A model generated the notes under the pieces. It made no database searches. It was not told where the DNA came from and saw only the letters and a list, made by a program, of their open reading frames with translations. Shown piece after piece: positions 55,173-63,262 of a stretch of 64,000 nucleotides of DNA. The translations under genes and the position numbers were made by a program. Every line of letters begins with the position of its first letter. The first letter of the stretch is position 1. This DNA comes from Caballeronia sp. TF1N1 (lineage in GTDB: Bacteria; Pseudomonadota; Gammaproteobacteria; Burkholderiales; Burkholderiaceae), in assembly GCF_022878925.1 (NCBI RefSeq), contig NZ_CP084626.1:1302001-1366000 (forward strand), read 5' to 3'.

Positions 55173-55221
55173 AAACGTCGGCATTGAGTCTCGCTCAAGG
55201 GCCTGTAACGGAGATACGGAC

Positions 55222-55584
55222 ATGACCACCAAAGACGAATCACTCGATGAACAGTTGTTTCGCCTCTTCGCCGTCGAACAGCGCGTACTGGCACAGAATG
55301 TCGATGGCAAGGTTATCGACATCGGTGCGTTCGAATCCAAAGACGGAGAGTATTGGGCGAGTCTCGATGTAGGCGAGATTTCAGTGGAGCCCAAGCGCAG
55401 CCCGGAACTGGCGCTCAAGGCTTTGGTGGAAGAGCTGTCGTTCGATTATCTCGATGGACTGTTCACGAGCGAAGGCGAGACGGAAGTGAGCGGGCGGTTG
55501 CAGGATTATCCGAACGTGGAATTTGCGCTCGATGAACCGCTGCCGCGTGGTTTGACCGATGGAACGCCACCACAGGTGTTCTGA
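55222..55584 (+). CDS. Hypothetical 120-residue protein
   Basis: A soluble, acidic 120-residue protein. It has EQRVLAQNVDGKVIDIGAFESKDGEYWASLDVGEISVEPKR and a C-terminal beta-rich ALKALVEELSFDYLDGLFTSEGE. No signal peptide or known motif. ACGGAGAT lies before ATG 55222. It is convergent with the next minus-strand gene, and a long hairpin lies between them. Function unknown. Confidence 0.65.
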   Translation: MTTKDESLDEQLFRLFAVEQRVLAQNVDGKVIDIGAFESKDGEYWASLDVGEISVEPKRSPELALKALVEELSFDYLDGLFTSEGETEVSGRLQDYPNVEFALDEPLPRGLTDGTPPQVF

Positions 55585-55590
55585 TGAGTG

Positions 55591-55630
55591 TTTGCATGCT
55601 GCATTCTTAATGCGGCATGCAGCATGCAAA
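55591..55630. repeat. Long GCATGC-rich hairpin between convergent genes
   Basis: Arms of 14 bases, TTTGCATGCTGCAT (55591-55604) and ATGCAGCATGCAAA (55617-55630), have a 12-base loop. It is built from copies of the 13-base dyad motif: GCATGCTGCATTC at 55594 and GCATGCAGCATGC at 55615. There is no T-run, but it may act as a bidirectional terminator. Confidence 0.7.
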
Positions 55631-55631
55631 A

Positions 55632-57245
55632 TCACGCGTGCCCTCGCGGCGATTCACCACCTTCGACAGACCGGGCCGCGGCGCTGCCAGCCGAAATTCT
55701 GGTCTTACCGCCAGACAGCGTTCCAGAAGCTTGCCCCCGGGCCGGCGGTGCGTCGCGCGGGGGAAACATCGCGCCGACGAGGCGATCGACGAAATAGAAG
55801 AACTTGTCCGACGCGTACCCTGCAATGAACGCCAACGCAAGCGGCGATACGTCCTTGCCGCCCTCCAATAGCTTGCTGAAGAGTCCAATGGAAATGCCGA
55901 CGATGATCGCGCTCGTCACATGTGCGCGATTCGCCACTTTCGAGTGTTCGGGATGAAACGTGCTGGCAGACGACTCCGCGCTCAACTGCCGCAAGATCGC
56001 GGCGCACGCACCGAGCCATGCATACAGCACGGGCAGCAAGAAGCCGGTCACAGCACCCACAATGGAAAGAATGATGTCGTTTGCATACAGCGCCATCGCG
56101 CGGATGTCCTGATAGACGGCGATCTTCTGAAACCCTTGCTCGACAGCGTCGAGATCGGTCGGCGGATGCTCGTCCCCGGTTTGCGCGCGCGGCTTGGCCA
56201 GTAGCGGCAGTGTGATTTCGAGCACCTTCCGGGCGACGTCCGGATTGCATTGCCAGTCGCTGTCTACATTGCCGCCGGTGTATCGACGCGAATGCGAAGT
56301 GCGGTACGCGCTCTGAAAATTAAGCACGCTCTCTTGATCGTCGCAAGGCCGCTTATAAGGGCTGCGGATGACGCCGAGTCCAAGGCCGGTGGTCAACGCA
56401 CTAATGCGGGACACGTCCGCGAAAAGCTGCCGGTTATTGGTCGCGAAGTTCTGCAGTTCCTCCTTGATCTGCAGAGCGGGCTGCGAGTTCTGCAGCGCGA
56501 TGAGAGCGGCATCGTCCTTCTTTTTGACAGCCTCGCCGATAGCCACCGCATGCGCCTGCAACTGGTTGTGCAGTGTGAGCGCGGCCGCGTCGTTGCTCTT
56601 CACGACGTTGGCGATATCGCTCGAAATCTGATTGCCCACGAAGAGCAGGCACGACAACGACACCACCAGCACAGTGAGCGCAATCGCCGAGCGCGTATAG
56701 ATGCGGATTGCACGACGCGCGCCTTCGCGTGCTTCGTTGCCGGCAGTCGCGGCGACGACAGGCGTCACCGCATGCGCGATACGGCTCATCGCGGCATAGA
56801 AGGCGCTCTCCGTTTCCGCGTTCCATGTGCGGTTTTGCTGGGCGGCGCGTGCCCTCGACATGGCTTCGACATCGTGTTCATCGAGCGGTTTGCCGTTTTG
56901 TGCGCCATACGAGACCATGTCGCGGCAGTGATCGAGATCGGCGACGATGCTGCTGCCCGGATAATGCGACGCTGCCGCGATACGGCTCATCGCACCATAA
57001 AACGCACTGGCGGTAGCGCGGTTCCACACGCCGCGATCGAAGGCGCAGCGCGCGTTACGCACCGCGTCGACGTCGGCGTTGTCGAGGATCGTACCGGTTG
57101 CGGCAGCGCGTGAGATGAGTGCTTCGCATTTGGCGAGATCCTCGGCCGCGCGCGGCCCGGGATCGCCGTGCCCGGCTTCCGTATCGCTCGGCTCGATATG
57201 TTCGCGCTCGCCTGCGCGGAGTTGCGGTGTGGACGGTACGCTCAT
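55632..57245 (-). CDS. Large membrane protein with internal duplication, partner of the DUF2235 gene
   Basis: A 537-residue protein. Residues about 40-92 and 107-159 are an internal repeat at a 67-residue offset (KCEALISRAA... AFYGAMSRIAAA and HCRDMVSYGA... AFYAAMSRIAHA). A transmembrane helix lies near 190-210 (SAIALTVLVVSLSCLLFVGNQI). A periplasm-like region is next, then two helices (about 410-435, 460-480) and an Arg-rich tail. GGGAG precedes the ATG at 57245. It is the second gene after the DUF2235 hydrolase, 89 bases downstream, and may be its immunity or carrier partner. Function not known. Confidence 0.7.
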   Translation of the reverse strand: MSVPSTPQLRAGEREHIEPSDTEAGHGDPGPRAAEDLAKCEALISRAAATGTILDNADVDAVRNARCAFDRGVWNRATASAFYGAMSRIAAASHYPGSSIVADLDHCRDMVSYGAQNGKPLDEHDVEAMSRARAAQQNRTWNAETESAFYAAMSRIAHAVTPVVAATAGNEAREGARRAIRIYTRSAIALTVLVVSLSCLLFVGNQISSDIANVVKSNDAAALTLHNQLQAHAVAIGEAVKKKDDAALIALQNSQPALQIKEELQNFATNNRQLFADVSRISALTTGLGLGVIRSPYKRPCDDQESVLNFQSAYRTSHSRRYTGGNVDSDWQCNPDVARKVLEITLPLLAKPRAQTGDEHPPTDLDAVEQGFQKIAVYQDIRAMALYANDIILSIVGAVTGFLLPVLYAWLGACAAILRQLSAESSASTFHPEHSKVANRAHVTSAIIVGISIGLFSKLLEGGKDVSPLALAFIAGYASDKFFYFVDRLVGAMFPPRDAPPARGQASGTLSGGKTRISAGSAAARSVEGGESPRGHA

Positions 57246-57334
57246 TACGGTCTCCCGTCGACCAAACCGAACAGGCGACAGCCCTGACGCTGGGATCGCC
57301 AATTGATCGGATTACTGATCGATCGACTGCTTGC

Positions 57335-58378
57335 TCATTGACCAACTGGCAGCCTGCGAAGCTGTGCGCAGAGTTGCGGATAGATGTCCAGAAAACCGGG
57401 CGTATCGAGCCGCTTGGAGAGGCTTGGATCGATCGTCTCGTTGAGCGCCGTACCTGCAACACGTGGTGCCTTTGCGCAAACATCCCTTAGCACGGCGCTT
57501 TTGCTAATGAACTCGGCGTATGAATCGATTGGCTCGCACGCGTAAGCGGCTAACGGAATATCGATTGGCTTGTCGAACACGAGGCCATGCGATGCCGCCT
57601 TCTCACGCAGCCATTCGGCGGGAATCAGCGGTAGCAGATCTTCGGGGGTGCGTGGTGGACTCAAGTAGCCGCCGCCGACATTAGCATGCGCGCCCATGAA
57701 CCAGCGCTGCTCGAGCGGCAAGTTGCCACGATCCTCGGAACCTTGCGTCCACAAGGTCGGCGCATAGAGCGAGCGATATTCGTTGGCCGCGATCGCGTGA
57801 TACGCGGCCTTTGTCGTGTTGGACAGCGTCGTATCGTGGAACTTGTAGTAGCTCGAAAATCCCGGCACCGGCAATGTGCCGACTGGAATGCCCAGCTCGC
57901 CGACCGTATCCCAGACGCCAACGAATGCGATATCCACATCGCGCGAGAACTGCTTGCGATACGCGACGACTGCGTCATCCGTGGCGCTCGCATTCTGATC
58001 ACGATAGATGCCGTATGCCTGATCGATCGAATCTTGTCCCGTGTCGGTGGCGAGCCCGCATTTGCGGATCAGCCCGGCAAGACTGCGCGCCGAATAGGCG
58101 CCGCGACTGAAGCCGAGAATGAAGATCGATGCGCCCGGTTTGTAGCGTTCGCTAAGCCACGCATAACCGGCCTTGATGTTTTCCGATAGCCCGTCGCCGA
58201 ACGCGCCGCCGAGGAACTTGCTGGCCAGCGCGAACAACCCATTACCTTGTGTCCCGACGCCTTGAACGTAGAGCGTTTCCTGCTCGTCCGTCTCGGGTGC
58301 GAGCTTGTAGAGCAGATATGCGTTGGTGCGATCGTTGGGTTCGTTCCAGGTGCCGTCGAAAAAGATGGCGAGATTCAT
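57335..58378 (-). CDS. DUF2235 alpha/beta-hydrolase (Tle1-like)
   Basis: A 347-residue DUF2235 protein. It opens with the family signature NLAIFFDGTWNEP, has the nucleophile elbow GFSRGAYSARSLAGLIRKCG (Gly-x-Ser-x-Gly), an Asp in FVGVWDTVGELGIP, and a His in WFMGAHANVGGGY: a Ser-Asp-His triad. Members include Tle1 phospholipases delivered by type VI secretion. No T6SS structural, Vgr or Hcp gene lies in the window, so secretion is unproven. A GGAG precedes ATG 58378; longer frames upstream lack support. Confidence 0.85.
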   Translation of the reverse strand: MNLAIFFDGTWNEPNDRTNAYLLYKLAPETDEQETLYVQGVGTQGNGLFALASKFLGGAFGDGLSENIKAGYAWLSERYKPGASIFILGFSRGAYSARSLAGLIRKCGLATDTGQDSIDQAYGIYRDQNASATDDAVVAYRKQFSRDVDIAFVGVWDTVGELGIPVGTLPVPGFSSYYKFHDTTLSNTTKAAYHAIAANEYRSLYAPTLWTQGSEDRGNLPLEQRWFMGAHANVGGGYLSPPRTPEDLLPLIPAEWLREKAASHGLVFDKPIDIPLAAYACEPIDSYAEFISKSAVLRDVCAKAPRVAGTALNETIDPSLSKRLDTPGFLDIYPQLCAQLRRLPVGQ

Positions 58379-58651
58379 GATGAAGGGTCTCCTTACCAAG
58401 TCTCGATACGCCTCATACGTTGTCAGCGGTCTGACAAAAGCGCCTTGAGTAAGGGATAGGAAATCGCGGGGCAAGCTGCAAGCATCGGATACGCGAAAAC
58501 GGCGCGCGGGCATGGAGCGGCTGTATTTTGGCGGATACGAGGGGGACCCATGCATCTTGCGCACGGACGGATCGACATGAATGTGCCATCCTTGATCCAC
58601 GGCCGATGCGATAGGGCGTGATCGGGCCGTCGACTATTGCGGGGGTGAATC

Positions 58652-58873
58652 ATGAAGAAAACGTTTCTTGCCATGATCGGTTTTGCATGCGCTGCAACAC
58701 TCGGTGCACCGGCATTCGCACGCGACGACGGTCCGCGCTTCGCGCAGGACCATCTCGATCGGTTGGTCGCGCAGCACGCGGAAGCGAATCGGCATATCCG
58801 CGGTGGGACGCATGGCGCGGCGGCATCGGGGACGGTGTCATCGCAAAGTTTTGGCAACGACGCTTCCAAGTGA
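58652..58873 (+). CDS. Small periplasmic protein of unknown function
   Basis: A 73-residue protein with a Sec signal peptide (MKKTFLAMIGFACAATLGAPAFA, cleaved near residue 23). The short mature part is charged and His-containing (LDRLVAQHAEANRHIRGG). No family is recognised. GGGGGTG lies before the ATG. It starts divergently from the DUF2235 gene, with 273 bases between. Confidence 0.55.
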   Translation: MKKTFLAMIGFACAATLGAPAFARDDGPRFAQDHLDRLVAQHAEANRHIRGGTHGAAASGTVSSQSFGNDASK

Positions 58874-58978
58874 TCGCTCGCGGCTTTCGCGACGGCTTGT
58901 GTGCCGGCCGGATGCATTAGGCACCAACGTGTACGGCGCCGGAAGAGAGACGCTTTCGTGCAAGGCGAGAGCGGAGAG

Positions 58979-59125
58979 GCATTACGCATTGGGTCGACCG
59001 CATGCAAAATGCAAATCGTTAGGGCGCGCCTAACAGCAACGTGCGACGCTCCGAAGGAAAGCCACGTTCGTGCGACGCGAAGATGGCGCAGGTTGCAGGC
59101 ATCCGGTCCACCGCATTCAACATGC
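58979..59125. repeat. Dyad motifs upstream of the lipoprotein gene
   Basis: Copies of the 13-base motif are GCATTACGCATTG (58979), GCATGCAAAATGC (59000, reverse orientation), GCAGGTTGCAGGC (59088, degenerate) and GCATTCAACATGC (59113, reverse). The first two are 21 bases apart. The surrounding 345-base gap (58874-59218) holds no gene. Confidence 0.6.
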
Positions 59126-59218
59126 AATCGGTCGTCAAAGGTATGAAATTTGCGACAACCGCCCGAATGTTCCGCGGCGACATGCCGACGATCCTCCCCG
59201 TCAATTCCCCCGAGAGCC

Positions 59219-60283
59219 ATGACACGGAAAGCCCTATCGATAGCTGTACTTTCTGCATCTTTTCTGGCGGCAGGCTGCGCGGGCATCGGCCCGAGCCGTC
59301 TAAAAGCCGATCAGGTCGACTATTCACGCGCACTCGGCGATGCCAAGAAGCGCGAAATTCTTGCCGCAATCGTCGGTTTGCGCTTCGCAGATTCGCCTTC
59401 ATTCCTCACGGTGAGCAGCATCATTGCCGCCTACACGTTCGATACCACCGCTGGCGCCACGCTCAATGCGGGTTCTGGCAGCGTGCCGAACTACGCGGCA
59501 GCCACCGGAAGCGTGTCGTATTCGAACCATCCGACTTTCACCTTCACCCCTACCACGGGCGACGCCTACGCGAGCGCATACATCCGCCCGCTCGCACCCG
59601 CGCTCGTGATGCCGCTTGCCGAAAGCGGCATTCCGGTCGATCTGCTCTTGCGCATCACGGCGCAATCCATCGGCGGGTTACAGAACGGCACGGCGCTCGG
59701 CGGCCCGAACGGATCAGGCGCGCCTGAATTCTTCATGTTGATTCAAGCGCTACGACGTCTGCAACTGGCCGGCGAATTGAATATTGAATCACGTAATGGA
59801 AAGGATGGCGGCGTGTTCATCACGCTCGGCGCAACGCGCAGCGGCACTAACAAGCAGACCGTCGGCGATCTCACGCTCGTGCGCAAGCTGCTCAAGTTGT
59901 CCCCGAAGATGAAGACGTATGAACTCGTCTACGGCCAGGCGGCGGATCATGATCGCATTCCGATGGTCACGCGTTCCGTGCTTGGGATCCTGACCGATAT
60001 CGGCGCGCAGATCACCGTGCCGGACGAGCAGGTGGACACGGGAGCAACCAAGCCGACCATCGGGTTGATCGGCGGAGAGACGCGTCCGACCATCATCGTG
60101 CAAGTGGGCGAGAAGCCGCCGCAGGATGCGTATGTCAGCGTGCCCTACGATAAAACGAACTATTGGATCGACAGAAGGGATTTCGATTCGAAGTACGCAT
60201 TTACCGTCGTGCAGAACCTGATGGCGCTAGCCGAAGTGACGGACACATCGAAAGCGCCGGTCGTGACGATCCCGGCCAACTGA
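59219..60283 (+). CDS. Outer-membrane lipoprotein of unknown function
   Basis: A 354-residue protein with a lipobox (LSASFLAAGC, likely lipidated Cys20) in the signal peptide. The mature part is mixed, with repeated Ala/Thr/Ser-rich segments (VSSIIAAYTFDTTAGATLNAGSGS, SVSYSNHPTFTFTPTTGDAYAS) and later globular-looking sequence (LPLAESGIPVDLLLRITAQSIGG; LVRKLLKLSPKMKTYELVYGQAA). No known family is recognised. ATG 59219 gives the signal peptide directly; a longer frame would not. It is monocistronic, with a hairpin after the stop. Confidence 0.75.
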   Translation: MTRKALSIAVLSASFLAAGCAGIGPSRLKADQVDYSRALGDAKKREILAAIVGLRFADSPSFLTVSSIIAAYTFDTTAGATLNAGSGSVPNYAAATGSVSYSNHPTFTFTPTTGDAYASAYIRPLAPALVMPLAESGIPVDLLLRITAQSIGGLQNGTALGGPNGSGAPEFFMLIQALRRLQLAGELNIESRNGKDGGVFITLGATRSGTNKQTVGDLTLVRKLLKLSPKMKTYELVYGQAADHDRIPMVTRSVLGILTDIGAQITVPDEQVDTGATKPTIGLIGGETRPTIIVQVGEKPPQDAYVSVPYDKTNYWIDRRDFDSKYAFTVVQNLMALAEVTDTSKAPVVTIPAN

Positions 60284-60418
60284 GTTTGTCCGCGCGCTCG
60301 GCGTCTGCTCGTTATTGCTCTTCTAAAAGGCAGGTCGAGTGGCGCCTCCGCTATGAATGTCCTCGTGTCGCAATGTCGCGAAGCGCGAAATGAGATTGCC
60401 AGCACGGATAGGCCGCGT

Positions 60419-60459
60419 GCATTTGAATGCAAAGTACCTTGGCTTTGCATTCTGCATCC
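60419..60459. repeat. Hairpin and dyad motifs between lipoprotein and DUF4148 genes
   Basis: GAATGCAAAG (60425-60434) and CTTTGCATTC (60443-60452) form a perfect 10-base stem with an 8-base loop. It is also two dyad motifs 22 bases apart: GAATGCAAAGTAC at 60425 (reverse) and GCATTCTGCATCC at 60447 (forward). Confidence 0.65.
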
Positions 60460-60511
60460 AATGACGCCCCAAGCAACACAAGCACACGCCAAGCGCAGAC
60501 AACCCCAGCGC

Positions 60512-60835
60512 TTACTGCCCGAAAAACGTGCCGAACGCGCGAGGTTGAGTGCTCGTCGTGCGACCAGCTTGCGACGACCCAGCCGTGACCGAACCATAGT
60601 CATTCGACTGCGTTGACGCTTGCGCAATGGATTGCGTGCCCACACGCGCTTCGGCTGCCTGAATGTTCGACGGATAGGTAGGATCGGCTGCGACCGGGTT
60701 GTAGCCGGCGTTCTCTAGTTGCGCGAGTTCGGCGCGAACCTGCGCGCGAGTAAGCGGCGCATCCGTTTGCGAGTAAGAAAGGGCGGGGACGGCAAAAGCA
60801 GCGGCGATGGCGATCGCAGAGAAGAACGGTTTCAT
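60512..60835 (-). CDS. DUF4148-type secreted protein
   Basis: A 107-residue protein with a Sec signal peptide (MKPFFSAIAIAAAFAVPALSYSQ). The start of the mature part, APLTRAQVRAELAQLENAGYNPVAADPTYPSNIQAAEARV, is the typical DUF4148 pattern of Burkholderia secreted proteins. The tail is Ser/Thr/Gln-rich. ATG 60835 puts the signal peptide at the N-terminus; a longer frame adds 21 residues without sense. Function unknown. Confidence 0.87.
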   Translation of the reverse strand: MKPFFSAIAIAAAFAVPALSYSQTDAPLTRAQVRAELAQLENAGYNPVAADPTYPSNIQAAEARVGTQSIAQASTQSNDYGSVTAGSSQAGRTTSTQPRAFGTFFGQ

Positions 60836-60984
60836 GGATGTCGGCTCCGTGGTGGATAGGTCGTGCTCTTCGAATAGCTTTCGGGACAGCGTTTGCACGG
60901 AGTGTAGAGAGGGCTGAGTCGCGGATCATCTATCGATCCGTTGAAGGATCTTTCTAGGGATGGCAACAATCCATGGATGCGCTT

Positions 60985-61019
60985 GAATTAAAAATACCAC
61001 TCACTGGCATACAAAATTA
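60985..61019. repeat. Paired dyad motifs upstream of paaA
   Basis: GAATTAAAAATAC (60985-60997, reverse) and GCATACAAAATTA (61007-61019, reverse, one end mismatch) are exactly 22 bases apart, 115-150 bases before paaA and just upstream of a TetR-type palindrome. Confidence 0.5.
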
Positions 61020-61068
61020 GGGTTTCACCTAGCCTATCGGCGTTCAAGACGTTCATCTTAAAATTAAT

Positions 61069-61089
61069 CAACCGGACGGTCGGTTAATC
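61069..61089. promoter_or_regulatory. TetR (PaaR)-type operator upstream of paaA
   Basis: An imperfect palindrome with AACCG and CGGTT around GACGGT, extended by A-T bases on both sides (61069-61089), lies 45 bases before paaA. Its form resembles PaaR operators of beta-proteobacteria, where the TetR repressor PaaR is released by phenylacetyl-CoA. The paaR gene is not in the window. Confidence 0.6.
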
Positions 61090-61133
61090 GATATACTCGC
61101 TGCATCGCTTCTCAAAATAGAGCGGAGTCTCGC

Positions 61134-62144
61134 ATGTACACGCAATCCCTCGATCTTCCGGGTCAGCCCGCGGTTTCGGACGCTTCAGCCGAGGCGTCGT
61201 CGCAACAGCAACATTTCGATGCGGTGATGCAGGCGGATAGCAAGATCGAACCGCAAGACTGGATGCCCGAGGCGTATCGCAAGACGTTGGTGCGGCAGAT
61301 TTCTCAGCACGCGCACTCGGAGATCATCGGCATGCAGCCCGAGGGCAACTGGATCAGTCGTGCGCCTAGCCTGAAGCGCAAGGCGATCCTGCTCGCCAAG
61401 GTGCAGGACGAGGGCGGCCACGGCTTGTATCTCTACAGCGCGGCTGAAACGCTCGGCGTCTCGCGCGACCAACTGACCGACGCGCTGCATGCGGGCAAGG
61501 CCAAATATTCGAGCATCTTCAACTATCCGACGCCTACATGGGCCGACGTGGGCGTGATCGGCTGGCTCGTGGATGGCGCCGCGATCATGAATCAGATACC
61601 GCTGTGCCGCTGTACTTACGGCCCTTACGCGCGCGCGATGATTCGCATTTGCAAGGAAGAGTCGTTCCACCAACGGCAGGGCTTCGATGCCCTGCTCGCG
61701 ATGATGAAAGGCACGCAAGCGCAGAAAGACCTCGTGCAGCAAGCCGTGAATCGCTGGTGGTGGCCCGTGCTGATGATGTTCGGACCGAGCGACAAGGATT
61801 CCATTCATAGCGGCCAGTCGTTCGCGTGGGGCATCAAGCGCATTTCGAACGACGACCTGCGGCAGAAGTTCGTCGATGCCACCGTCGAGCAAGCGAAGAT
61901 TCTCGGCGTAACGTTGCCCGATCCCGATCTTAAATGGAACGAAGCGCGCGGTGCGCATGACTACGGCGAGATCGACTGGGACGAATTCTGGCGCGTGGTC
62001 AATGGTGACGGTCCGTGCAACAAGGAACGGCTTGCGACTCGCATAAAGGCGAATGACGATGGCGCGTGGGTGCGCGAAGCCGCGCTCGCTTATGCCGACA
62101 AACAAGCGCGCAAAGCGCAGAATCAGCAGAAACAGGCCGCATGA
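61134..62144 (+). CDS. paaA: Phenylacetyl-CoA epoxidase subunit A
   Basis: PaaA is the catalytic di-iron subunit of the 1,2-epoxidase that attacks the ring of phenylacetyl-CoA. The 336-residue protein has the carboxylate/His ligands expected of the family: Glu in [11 protein letters not shown], Asp/His in [10 protein letters not shown], and [10 protein letters not shown]. The C-terminal region holds [16 protein letters not shown] and a basic, Gln-rich tail. It is the first gene of the paaABCDE operon; a TetR-type palindrome lies 45 bases upstream. It works with PaaC (structural) and needs electrons from PaaE. Confidence 0.96.
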   Translation: MYTQSLDLPGQPAVSDASAEASSQQQHFDAVMQADSKIEPQDWMPEAYRKTLVRQISQHAHSEIIGMQPEGNWISRAPSLKRKAILLAKVQDEGGHGLYLYSAAETLGVSRDQLTDALHAGKAKYSSIFNYPTPTWADVGVIGWLVDGAAIMNQIPLCRCTYGPYARAMIRICKEESFHQRQGFDALLAMMKGTQAQKDLVQQAVNRWWWPVLMMFGPSDKDSIHSGQSFAWGIKRISNDDLRQKFVDATVEQAKILGVTLPDPDLKWNEARGAHDYGEIDWDEFWRVVNGDGPCNKERLATRIKANDDGAWVREAALAYADKQARKAQNQQKQAA

Positions 62145-62155
62145 AGGAGACGACG

Positions 62156-62440
62156 ATGAGCAAGGAATGGCCGATCTGGGAAGTGTTCGTGCGTAGCAAG
62201 CAGGGTCTAGATCACAAGCATTGCGGCAGCCTGCATGCGCCCGACGCGGGCGCTGCGTTGAGAATGGCGCGCGATGTCTATACGCGGCGTCAGGAAGGCG
62301 TGAGCATCTGGGTGGTGCCATCATCGGCTATCACGGCATCGGACCCGGCGGACAAGGCCGAATTATTCGAACCCGCGATCGACAAGATATATCGGCATCC
62401 TACGTTCTTCGTGTTGCCCGACGAAATCAATCACATGTAA
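62156..62440 (+). CDS. paaB: Phenylacetyl-CoA epoxidase subunit B
   Basis: PaaB is a small subunit of the epoxidase complex, needed for activity and probably linking PaaAC dimers. The 94-residue protein begins EWPIWEVFVRSKQGLDHKHCGSLHAPDAGAALRMARDVYTRRQEGVSIWVVPS, typical of PaaB. ATG 62156 has AAGGAG upstream. It lies 11 bases after paaA. Confidence 0.95.
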   Translation: MSKEWPIWEVFVRSKQGLDHKHCGSLHAPDAGAALRMARDVYTRRQEGVSIWVVPSSAITASDPADKAELFEPAIDKIYRHPTFFVLPDEINHM

Positions 62441-62449
62441 AGGCGGGAC

Positions 62450-63262
62450 ATGACGACGCCCATTCCGACGCGCGAACATCTCGCTTACGTCCTGCGCCTC
62501 GCCGACAACGCGTTGATCCTCGGTCAGCGCAACGCCGAATGGTGCAGCCACGGTCCCGCGCTCGAAGAAGACATCGCACTCGCTAACATGAGTCTCGATC
62601 TCATTGGACAGGCGCGCTTGCTTTATTCGCATGCGGCAACGCTCGAAGCCGAGATGACCGGCACGCAGAAAACCGAAGACGACTACGCGTACTTTCGTGG
62701 CGAGCGTGAGTTCGCCAACTATACGATTGCCGAGCTGCCGCACTATGGACCGTTCGCGGGTACGGTGCGAACCGAGCGCGATTATGCAGTGACCATCGTG
62801 CGCAACTTCCTCTATTCGGCGTTGATGGCTGAACTATGGACGGCCTTGCAGGCATCGGCCGATGCGCAGCTTGCCGCCATTGCCGCAAAGTCGATCAAGG
62901 AAGTGCGTTATCACTTGCATCATGCACGCGACTGGCTCGTGCGCTTCGGCGACGGCACGGAGGTATCGCATCGACGCGCACAGGCCGCACTCGACTATTT
63001 GATGCCTTACACACGCGAGTTTTTTGCGATCGATGCAATCGAGCGTGCCGTTGCACAAGCAGGCATCGCGCCGCTTGCGAGCGATTCCGAAGCGGCATGG
63101 CGCGCACAACTCGACGACGCTTTAAACGAAGCCACACTCACCGCGCCCGCCGATGTAAAGCATGTCAGCACAGGCAAACTCGGCGAACACTCCGAGCATA
63201 TGGGTTATCTGCTCGCGGAGATGCAAAGCCTCGCACGTCAGCACCCGGGCGCAAGCTGGTGA
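62450..63262 (+). CDS. paaC: Phenylacetyl-CoA epoxidase subunit C
   Basis: PaaC is the structural partner of PaaA in the epoxidase heterodimer. The 270-residue protein has the ferritin-like fold with LRLADNALILGQRNAEWCSHGPALEEDIALANMSLDLIGQARLLY and HHARDWLVRFGDGTEVSHRR. The iron-ligand positions of PaaA are not preserved, as usual for PaaC. It starts 9 bases after paaB and overlaps paaD by 4 bases (GTGA) if GTG is the paaD start. Confidence 0.94.
   Translation: MTTPIPTREHLAYVLRLADNALILGQRNAEWCSHGPALEEDIALANMSLDLIGQARLLYSHAATLEAEMTGTQKTEDDYAYFRGEREFANYTIAELPHYGPFAGTVRTERDYAVTIVRNFLYSALMAELWTALQASADAQLAAIAAKSIKEVRYHLHHARDWLVRFGDGTEVSHRRAQAALDYLMPYTREFFAIDAIERAVAQAGIAPLASDSEAAWRAQLDDALNEATLTAPADVKHVSTGKLGEHSEHMGYLLAEMQSLARQHPGASW

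Noticed and set aside
57335..58378. Type VI secretion system cluster
   Set aside because: The DUF2235 gene resembles an effector, but no T6SS structural, VgrG, PAAR or Hcp gene is in the window.
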